Shown here: piece after piece, positions 1 to 6,975 of the stretch
How positions within the stretch are numbered: position 1 is the first letter of the stretch
How the letters are laid out: every line of letters begins with the position of its first letter
Program-made: the position numbers and the translations under genes
Assembly: GCA_031292465.1 (NCBI GenBank)
Contig: JARLHB010000505.1
Span: 1 to 9,616 of the forward strand
DNA: 9,616 nucleotides
Reading direction: 5' to 3'
DNA from: Ignavibacteriaceae bacterium
GTDB lineage: Bacteria > Bacteroidota > Ignavibacteria > Ignavibacteriales > Ignavibacteriaceae
The notes under the pieces: generated by a model
Seen by the model: the letters and a program-made list of their open reading frames with translations, nothing else
Told to the model about the DNA's origin: nothing
Database searches by the model: none

Positions 1-1
1 A

Positions 2-1210
2 AGAAAAGGAGTGCAGTCTCTTGTAAACCCTTCTCATTTAAATCATCTGTACGAAGACATAAATGTTAACGGCAGGGAAATGGGCATAATTCATATATAT
101 GCAGATTACCCTGATTACAATTATGTTGAGGCTTCCGGCGAAGGAATATCATGTGTTGATGACGTAGCCAGAGCCTTGGTCTTTTATATCCGGTATTATG
201 ATGCAGCAAAAGACAAAAGTGTATTGAATAAAATAAAACGGCTGTCAAACTTCATGGTTTATATGCAGGCTGACAACGGGTTCTTTTATAACTTTATCTG
301 GAAAGATTATACCAGAGATACTACTTACAGAACAAGCGTTGCCGAACCAAGCTGGTGGACGTGGCGCGCTATTTGGGCATTGGCGGAAGCTCAAAAATTC
401 TATAAGAAATATGATATAAAAGAATTTAAAGCGATAAAACCTGTTCTGGATAAAGGCGTAACTGCAACTATATCATGGTTAGATAATAACAAAGCACCGG
501 CTGAATCTTACGGCGGATTTAATCTGCCTGCTATATTGCCTTCCGGTACCGCCTCTGATCAGGCAGCAGTTATCGTAAAATCTTTTTGTGTTTATTATGA
601 ATTATACGGGATGCAGGCAGTTAAAAAAGAAATTGAACGGTTATGTGAAAGCATTATGCAAATGCAGGCGGGAGATGCAAATAATTTCCCCTATTATGCT
701 TTCTTATCCTGGCAGAATACCTGGCATATGTGGGGCAACAGCCAGTCCGATGCTTTGATATGTGCGGGTAAAGCTCTGAATAAACAGGAATACATAAACA
801 GTGCAAAGAAAGAAATTAAGAATTTCTACCCGTACTTAATAAAAAATAATTATCTAAGTAATTTCACCATTGAAAAACATTCCGGCCTGATTGCATTAAA
901 AGACAGTTCCAAATTTTCACAAATTGCATACGGAATTCGCCCTGTTGTGCTGGCATGTCTCGGTTTAGGCGATGCTGCATCTTCAAAATTGGCAGGCGAA
1001 GCTGCTGCATGGTTCCTTGGAAGGAATGTTCTGGGAAAAGCCGCGTACAATCCTAAAACCGGAGTCTGTTTTGACGGAATAAATAATGCAGAGGGATTTA
1101 ATAAAAACTCCGGCGCTGAATCTACGATAGAATCTTTGTTAGCATTGATTGCTGTTGAACAAAACCCGGTGGCAAAGAAAACTCTGATGAATTATTATAT
1201 AAACCATTAA
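2..1210 (+). CDS. Putative (alpha/alpha)6-toroid glycoside-hydrolase-like protein, 5' partial
   Basis: The reading frame is open to the left edge, so the start is probably missing. The GTG at 11 is the first possible start, but the purine-rich AAGGAG there runs into the codon itself and so cannot serve as its ribosome site. About 400 residues are visible. Counting from that GTG, a conserved-looking block GEGISCVDDVARA (residues 43-55) with the acidic pair D50-D51 is followed by repeated helical, tryptophan-rich segments (W-W-T-W-R near 115). The C-terminus has LGRNVLG (337-342) and NSGAEST (366-372). This pattern of paired helices with loop acids and an LGRN segment recalls alpha/alpha-barrel carbohydrate enzymes such as GH9, but the GH9 catalytic motifs are not evident, so I assign no family or reaction. 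No signal peptide is visible; it may lie in the missing part. The next gene follows 56 bases later on the same strand. Confidence is high that it is a gene and low on function. Confidence 0.8.
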   Translation, partial: RKGVQSLVNPSHLNHLYEDINVNGREMGIIHIYADYPDYNYVEASGEGISCVDDVARALVFYIRYYDAAKDKSVLNKIKRLSNFMVYMQADNGFFYNFIWKDYTRDTTYRTSVAEPSWWTWRAIWALAEAQKFYKKYDIKEFKAIKPVLDKGVTATISWLDNNKAPAESYGGFNLPAILPSGTASDQAAVIVKSFCVYYELYGMQAVKKEIERLCESIMQMQAGDANNFPYYAFLSWQNTWHMWGNSQSDALICAGKALNKQEYINSAKKEIKNFYPYLIKNNYLSNFTIEKHSGLIALKDSSKFSQIAYGIRPVVLACLGLGDAASSKLAGEAAAWFLGRNVLGKAAYNPKTGVCFDGINNAEGFNKNSGAESTIESLLALIAVEQNPVAKKTLMNYYINH

Positions 1211-1254
1211 GACTGACTTTTATCCTTAGATCCGGAATAATGTGTTAATCTATT

Positions 1255-1260
1255 GAGGAA
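1255..1260 (+). promoter_or_regulatory. Ribosome binding site (GAGGAA) for the T9SS-exported protein
   Basis: GAGGAA lies 6 bases before the ATG at 1267, a good Shine-Dalgarno match and spacing. It fixes that ATG as the start, which also places a signal peptide exactly at the N-terminus. It is the clearest ribosome site in the window. Confidence 0.6.
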
Positions 1261-1266
1261 ACGATT

Positions 1267-4200
1267 ATGAAAACCTTCTTTTCTAACATATCCAAATCAA
1301 AATTATTCTTCATAATTATAATAATATATTTTATTATGACGCCAGATAATTATTCCCAGCAGATAAGCATAAGCAAAATTGATAACATGCCAAACATGCC
1401 TTCACCATATTTAATGAGGAATTGGAAGCAGGTTGCGCAGGGTTATGATTCACTTGTTTTCAATTTAAACTTAACCGGCCAGTACCTGCCTTTAGTATGG
1501 ACCGATAATAATGCAACAAATTATTCAGGACCAAGGTTTGGCCTGCATACCGTAGTAGGAACACCTTATCCATCTTCTGCCGAAGCTATTAATTGTATTC
1601 CTGCTGTGGTGGGGGCCAGTCTTGCTGGTACAGATAAAAGCAATCAAAATGGATATAACTGGGTATTGATGTGCAAAGAATGGTTTAACAAGAAAAACGG
1701 ATTATTAGTTTTTAAAAACAGCGCCCAGGACCAGACAACCGATGACTGGTGGTATGAAACTATGCCGAATGTTTTCTTCTATCAGCTATATTCTCTTTAT
1801 CCCAACATTGACGGCTTTAATGATATTTTTACAACCGTGGCAGATCAAATGCTTAAATCCGTATATGCAATGGGCGGCAGTACAACTCCGTGGCATGTGC
1901 CTAATATGTATTACCAGGGATGGGATTATGGCTCTATGTCGCCTAATACGGAGTTGTCACATCCGGAACCTGAAGCTGCAGGAGCTATAGCATGGATATT
2001 ATACAATGCATTTAAAGTAACAGGTAATGCAAAATACCGTGTGGGTGCGGAACTTTCCATGGAATATCTTAACAGCGTTACGGCTAATCCTTCCTATGAA
2101 TTGCAGCTTCCATACGGAGTATATTTGGCAGCAAGAATGAATGCCGAGCTTGGAACCAATTACAACATAAATAAAATGGTTAACTGGTGTTTCAATTATG
2201 ATAATATTAGAAACTGGGGAGTTATGTCCGGCAGTAACTGGGGCGGTTACGATGTTGACGGTTTGATTGGCGAAATAAATTCAAGTTCCGGTTACGGCGG
2301 CAATTATCCTTTTACAATGAATACATTTGAGCTAATAGGCAATCTTGTTCCTCTTACGCGTTATGATTCAAGGTTTGCTGCTGCGATAGGCAAACTGGCT
2401 CTTAATACAGCAAATGCCAGCAGGCTGTTCTACCCGGAATATTTGCCGGCTGCAAATCAGGATTCACCCAGCAAACAGTGGGCAGATGTTTATGACAAAA
2501 ACTCATATATAGCACATGAGTCTATGCATCAATATTATCCGGGGAATACTGCCATTAGCCCTTACGCAGTAGGGGATGCGGAAAATGGCGGCTGGGGCAG
2601 TACTAATTTAGCATTATACGGTTCATCTCATGTTGGCATTCTCGGGGCAATTATAGATACTACAAATGTGGAAGGAATATTAAAGCTTGATTTATTAAAG
2701 ACTGATTACTTTCATGATACTTCTTATCCTTCTTATCTATATTATAATCCTTATACATCAGTTAAGTCAGTTCAAATGGATTTGGGAAGCGGTACTCACG
2801 ATGTATATGATGCAGTATCTAAGAGCTTTTTGATTCAGGGGGCCTCGGGCGTAATTTCTGTTAATATACCCGCAGGTTCTGCCATACTTACAGTAATTAC
2901 TCCAAACGGCGGTGCGCAGACTTATGATGCAGAAAAGTTTTTAGTTAATGGAGTTGTCGTAGATTATCATTCCGGCAAAGCTGTTACAGATTATTCTCCA
3001 AGAATAAAGAGCCTTACTACAAGCAATAGTACTGTAATAGTAAAAGATTCGGTTAAGTTATACTGTACTGCGGTTGACCCTGATAATACACAGCTTACAT
3101 ATCAGTGGAACGCATCAGGCGGCAGCCTTACAGGCAGCGGAAGCGTTGTAACATGGCTTGCTCCAGGTACTGTTGGTACTTATATAATATCATGCAATGT
3201 AAAGGATAGTGCAGGTTTACAGACTACTATCTCGGATACTATTACGGTTGTAAATTCAATAAATCATGTACCGGTAATCAATTCAATTATAGCCAAACCA
3301 AGAAAAATTAATATCGGCGCTTCATCACTCATTAATTGTTCCGCGTCAGATGCGGACAATGATACATTAAAATACAACTGGAGTGCTTTATCTGGAGTGA
3401 TCAGCGGAAGCGGTTCAGGCATAAGCTGGGCGGCTCCTAATACGCCGGGGAATTATTACGTTACTTGCACTATAAATGACGGCAAGGGTGGTATTATTAG
3501 TGACAGCATACACCTTGAGGTAAGAGATTTCTCTTTATACGGTATCGGGGTGCTTGAGGCTTATTATCCGTTTAGCGGCAATGCAAATGATTTAAGCGGG
3601 AACGGTAATAACGGGGCGGTTAATAATGCCACTCTTACTATAGACCGTTTTGGCAATGTCAACAGCGCTTTCTTTTTGAACGGTTCAAATGCAGATATAC
3701 AAGTGCCTGTTAGTTCAACCTTGAACTTTCAGAATGCAATAACAATTAATTTCTGGATGAAGGTCGGCGCATTATATTCGCGTGAACAATACGTCCTTTC
3801 ACAGGGAAGCTACAACAGCAGGCTTAAAATTTCAATTATTCCGAATAAAAATTTAAGGTGGACTATTCATACTAACAGCAGTATAAGCAGCGGAATAGCC
3901 GATCTTGACTCAGAAACAAAATTAGTTCAGGACAGTTTGTATAATGTAACCGTGCTTTACAGCGGCTCCGACTACGAAATATATCTGAATGGAAACCTTG
4001 ATTCGTTTTCATCTTGGTCCGGTACTTTATTGCAGAGCACTATTCCGCTTACTATAGGACAGATGCTTCCTTCCGACAACGGTTATAACTTTCAGGGTGT
4101 TTTGGATGATATAAGAATTTATAATTATGCACTGCAGGTTTCGGATATTGAAAATCTTGCAAGCCGTACTACTGCTGTAAACGGTTCGCAAAACGCTTCT

Positions 4201-4488
4201 ATTCCGAGCCGCGATATGCTAATGCAGAATTATCCGAATCCGTTTAATCCTTCAACGACAATAAGCTGGCAGCTTGCTAAAAGCGGCAATGTTATTCTAA
4301 AGATATATGATATCCTCGGAAACGAAGTGGCAACGCTTTTAAACGGATTTCAAAATGCAGGTACTCATTCGATATTATTTAATCCTGACAAGACATCAGC
4401 CGGGAAACAACTTGCAAGTGGAATTTATTTCTCCGAATTAAAAATTGGCACAGGTACTTTTTATAAAAAGATGGTATATTTAAAATAA
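1267..4488 (+). CDS. Exported multidomain protein: unknown helical domain, two Ig-like domains, LamG-like domain, T9SS sorting domain
   Basis: A 1073-residue exported protein. Residues 1-30 form a signal peptide (basic start, FFIIIIIYFIM core, likely cleavage after NYS). Residues ~31-575 are a Trp/Tyr/Gly-rich domain I do not recognise; alternating helical segments and acidic clusters (HPEPEAAG, GGYDVDGLIGE) suggest an alpha/alpha-toroid carbohydrate-active enzyme, but no catalytic residue can be fixed. Two tandem Ig/PKD-like domains follow (~578-662 and ~666-752), each with a cysteine pair 43 residues apart (C600/C643, C691/C734), probably disulfides. Residues ~760-965 are LamG/concanavalin-like (AYYPFSGNANDLSGNGNNG start, GVLDDIRIYNYAL end), a fold often used to bind glycans. 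Residues ~984-1073 are a complete type A T9SS sorting domain (QNYPNPFNPSTT, ILGNEVATL, SGIYF, KKMVYLK), removed on secretion in known examples. The product should therefore be surface-attached or released. It lies 56 bases after one enzyme-like gene and 33 bases before a beta-mannosidase, which suggests glycan breakdown outside the cell. A binding or structural role for the N-terminal domain is the main alternative. Confidence 0.88.
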   Translation: MKTFFSNISKSKLFFIIIIIYFIMTPDNYSQQISISKIDNMPNMPSPYLMRNWKQVAQGYDSLVFNLNLTGQYLPLVWTDNNATNYSGPRFGLHTVVGTPYPSSAEAINCIPAVVGASLAGTDKSNQNGYNWVLMCKEWFNKKNGLLVFKNSAQDQTTDDWWYETMPNVFFYQLYSLYPNIDGFNDIFTTVADQMLKSVYAMGGSTTPWHVPNMYYQGWDYGSMSPNTELSHPEPEAAGAIAWILYNAFKVTGNAKYRVGAELSMEYLNSVTANPSYELQLPYGVYLAARMNAELGTNYNINKMVNWCFNYDNIRNWGVMSGSNWGGYDVDGLIGEINSSSGYGGNYPFTMNTFELIGNLVPLTRYDSRFAAAIGKLALNTANASRLFYPEYLPAANQDSPSKQWADVYDKNSYIAHESMHQYYPGNTAISPYAVGDAENGGWGSTNLALYGSSHVGILGAIIDTTNVEGILKLDLLKTDYFHDTSYPSYLYYNPYTSVKSVQMDLGSGTHDVYDAVSKSFLIQGASGVISVNIPAGSAILTVITPNGGAQTYDAEKFLVNGVVVDYHSGKAVTDYSPRIKSLTTSNSTVIVKDSVKLYCTAVDPDNTQLTYQWNASGGSLTGSGSVVTWLAPGTVGTYIISCNVKDSAGLQTTISDTITVVNSINHVPVINSIIAKPRKINIGASSLINCSASDADNDTLKYNWSALSGVISGSGSGISWAAPNTPGNYYVTCTINDGKGGIISDSIHLEVRDFSLYGIGVLEAYYPFSGNANDLSGNGNNGAVNNATLTIDRFGNVNSAFFLNGSNADIQVPVSSTLNFQNAITINFWMKVGALYSREQYVLSQGSYNSRLKISIIPNKNLRWTIHTNSSISSGIADLDSETKLVQDSLYNVTVLYSGSDYEIYLNGNLDSFSSWSGTLLQSTIPLTIGQMLPSDNGYNFQGVLDDIRIYNYALQVSDIENLASRTTAVNGSQNASIPSRDMLMQNYPNPFNPSTTISWQLAKSGNVILKIYDILGNEVATLLNGFQNAGTHSILFNPDKTSAGKQLASGIYFSELKIGTGTFYKKMVYLK

Positions 4489-4521
4489 AGACTTATATAG
4501 TAATAGATACAGGATATAAAA

Positions 4522-6975
4522 GTGCAACTAAAATATTATTTACACGATAACTGGAAATTTTCAATACTTAATAAAGAAGATATAAAAAAATTACCTAAGG
4601 GAGCAATAAAATACGGACAATGGCTTAAAGCATCGGTTCCGGGCACAGTACATACGGATTTGTTGGCTGAAGGTTTAATCCCCGAACCATTTTATTCTGA
4701 TAATGAAAATGAACTTCAATGGGTAGGACAGGTTGACTGGGCATACAAAACCACATTTGACCTGCCTAAAGATTTTGCACCCGGCAAGCAGATTAATCTT
4801 GTGTTTGAAGGGCTTGATACAGTAGCTGATATAATTCTGAATGGTGAAAAGATCGGTTTTGTTAATAACATGTTTCTTAAGCATAGTTATGAAATAACCA
4901 GTCTGCTTAAGAAAAAAAATAATAAGCTGGAAATAAATTTTGCTTCCGCTGAAAATTATGCAAAGGTGCAGGAAAAATTAAACGGAGAAGTACCTGTTGC
5001 TTTAAGGTCGGAGAGAGTTCATATTAGAAAGGCTCAATATTCTTTCGGATGGGACTGGGGCCCTACATTTGTTACAATGGGCTTATGGCGTTCTGTATAT
5101 CTTCAACAGGTTGAAGAGAATAATATTGAAGATTTTACGTTTGAGACGTTATCTGTTACAGAATCAAAAGCAGTTGTAAGATTAAAAGTCGGAGTGAAAC
5201 AGCCTTTAAAATCGGATATGAAGTTAAAAGTAAATTTATCCGGTACAAGAACGGTTTATGAAAATGAAATGAAAGCTTCAACAGGCGCAATTGATTTCAT
5301 TTCCGAATTCGAAATAAAAAATCCTGAATTATGGTATCCGAATGGTTCCGGCAAACCGTACTTATACAATATTGATTTGCAACTGATTAAAGATAAAGTT
5401 GTATTGGATAAGATTAGTAAGAAAGTCGGAATAAGGACTATTAAATTACAGCTTGATGAAAACGGCAAACCTACATTTAGATTTATTATCAATGGCCAGC
5501 CGGTATTTTTAAAGGGCTCTAACTGGATTCCTTCCGATACATTTCTTCCCAGAATAAGCGATGAAAAATACAGGACTCTTCTTACTGCTGCAAAAAAAGC
5601 AAACATGAATGTGGTAAGAGTATGGGGCGGGGGTACCTATGAGAAAAATATCTTTTACGAATTATGCGATGAATTAGGATTAGTCGTTTGGCAGGATTTT
5701 ATGTTTGCCTGTGCTGCTTATCCCGAAAATGAAAGCTTTCTAAGTAACGTTGCACTTGAAGTTGCACAAAATGTTTTAAGGATTCAGTACCATCCTTCCA
5801 TTGCTATTTGGTGTGGTAATAATGAAAATGAGTGGCTCTGGTACCAGGCATTTAATACATCTTATACAAAAATGCCGGGTTATAAAATTTATCACGACTT
5901 AATACCGGGTATATTAAAGAAACTTGATCCCAACAGGCCGTACTGGCCGTCCTCTCCGTTTAGTAATGAAGATGATCCGAACTCTGAATTATCAGGAAAC
6001 AGGCATCAATGGGACTTGTGGAGCAGGTGGGTGGATCATAAAAAAGTAAAATCCGATAATAGTTTATTTGTAACAGAATTTGGTTTTCAGGCCCCGGCAA
6101 ATTATGAAACAATGTTAAGTGTACTGCCGGAAGATCAGAGAAATCCGCAGAGCAGGATATTTGAATTTCATAACAAGCAGATTGAAGGGCCGGAAAGGCT
6201 GATAAAATTTCTATATTCACATCTGCCTGTAAGAATGGAGTTAAAGGATTTTATATATCTTACGCAATTGAGCCAGGCGCTTGCATTAAAGGAATGTGTT
6301 GAATACTGGCAGGCGCGTTTCCCCAAAACAAACGGCTCTATTATATGGCAGATAAATGACTGCTGGCCTGTTGCAAGCTGGTCGTTAATTGATTCGGAGC
6401 TTCTGCCTAAACTTTCTTATTATTTGGTGAAAAGTGCTTTCTCAAATCCGTTTTCAGGATTTGTTGAAAAAGGAGAAGAAATTTTAGCAGGCGTTGTAAA
6501 TAACTCGCACGAAGCTTTCAACGGGAATTGCAGGATAGATGTTATTTCTCTTAAAACTTCAAAAGTTACTTTAAGTAAGAACAAGAAGGTACTTATTGAT
6601 AAATTGACTAATCAGCCTGTATTTTCTGTTCCCAATTCAGATGAATTAAAGAATGGTGAAGAACTTATTGTAGTTACTTTGGAAGACCGCCATAACAATA
6701 TTGTGCACAGGAATTTATACGCGGGAGTTGAATTTAAACATCTAAAATTACCGGAATCCAAACTGAAAATAAAAGAAGGCAGGGAAGAGGTGAGTATATC
6801 AGCCGACAAGCTTACACTTTTTGCAACGCTGCAATCCAGCGGGAAAATATTTGAAGATAACGGTCTTATTATTCTGCCGGGTGAGAAAATAACAGTTAAG
6901 TATAATGCCGTGGATTCAAAGAAAAAAACAAACAGCCCGGTAACAGCAACTTCATTAAACCAGTACCTTAAATGA
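4522..6975 (+). CDS. Beta-mannosidase, glycoside hydrolase family 2
   Basis: An 817-residue GH2 beta-mannosidase (EC 3.2.1.25), which removes terminal beta-linked mannose from the non-reducing end of mannosides with retention of configuration. Domains run as expected: jelly-roll sugar-binding domain (~1-175, with SVPGTVHTDLL and SFGWDWGPTFV), an Ig-like sandwich (~195-300), a TIM barrel (~305-640), then C-terminal sandwich regions. Barrel signatures are KGSNWIPSD (around 331-339), RVWGGGTY (366-373), WQDFMFACAAYP (around 394), and IWQINDCWP (around 614). The acid/base is E435 in WCGNNENEW and the nucleophile is E519 in FVTEFGF; both are intact. Length is normal for the family. There is no signal peptide or lipobox, so I infer a cytoplasmic enzyme working on imported short mannosides. 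The start is GTG at 4522, with a weak AGG at 4511-4513; the next in-frame Met would delete much of the sugar-binding domain. The stop overlaps the next start by 4 bases. Beta-mannan or N-glycan core oligosaccharides are both possible substrates. Confidence 0.95.
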   Translation: MQLKYYLHDNWKFSILNKEDIKKLPKGAIKYGQWLKASVPGTVHTDLLAEGLIPEPFYSDNENELQWVGQVDWAYKTTFDLPKDFAPGKQINLVFEGLDTVADIILNGEKIGFVNNMFLKHSYEITSLLKKKNNKLEINFASAENYAKVQEKLNGEVPVALRSERVHIRKAQYSFGWDWGPTFVTMGLWRSVYLQQVEENNIEDFTFETLSVTESKAVVRLKVGVKQPLKSDMKLKVNLSGTRTVYENEMKASTGAIDFISEFEIKNPELWYPNGSGKPYLYNIDLQLIKDKVVLDKISKKVGIRTIKLQLDENGKPTFRFIINGQPVFLKGSNWIPSDTFLPRISDEKYRTLLTAAKKANMNVVRVWGGGTYEKNIFYELCDELGLVVWQDFMFACAAYPENESFLSNVALEVAQNVLRIQYHPSIAIWCGNNENEWLWYQAFNTSYTKMPGYKIYHDLIPGILKKLDPNRPYWPSSPFSNEDDPNSELSGNRHQWDLWSRWVDHKKVKSDNSLFVTEFGFQAPANYETMLSVLPEDQRNPQSRIFEFHNKQIEGPERLIKFLYSHLPVRMELKDFIYLTQLSQALALKECVEYWQARFPKTNGSIIWQINDCWPVASWSLIDSELLPKLSYYLVKSAFSNPFSGFVEKGEEILAGVVNNSHEAFNGNCRIDVISLKTSKVTLSKNKKVLIDKLTNQPVFSVPNSDELKNGEELIVVTLEDRHNNIVHRNLYAGVEFKHLKLPESKLKIKEGREEVSISADKLTLFATLQSSGKIFEDNGLIILPGEKITVKYNAVDSKKKTNSPVTATSLNQYLK

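Noticed and set aside
11..13. GTG as the true start of the first gene
   Set aside because: The frame is open to the left edge and the purine-rich stretch overlaps the codon instead of preceding it by 5-9 bases; a truncated 5' end is more likely.
1211..1266. Possible sigma70-like promoter (TGACTT at 1214-1219, AATAAT at 1236-1241, 16-base spacer)
   Set aside because: Both boxes are weak in AT-rich DNA, and the expected promoter consensus in this bacterial group differs; the 56-base gap fits an operon junction equally well. No hairpin terminator is seen here either.
1742..1990. Second plus-strand frame of 82 codons within the T9SS cargo gene
   Set aside because: It is an out-of-frame overlap with a well-supported long gene and its translation shows no domain features.
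4489..4521. Possible terminator or promoter between the T9SS cargo and beta-mannosidase genes
   Set aside because: The 33 AT-rich bases form no GC-rich stem and hold no clear promoter boxes; read-through is more likely.
5256..5606. Reverse-strand reading frame of 116 codons inside the beta-mannosidase gene
   Set aside because: It lies wholly within a strongly supported gene, has no recognisable domain and no credible ribosome site; the same holds for reverse frames at 6612-6986, 5960-6220 and 7516-7818.
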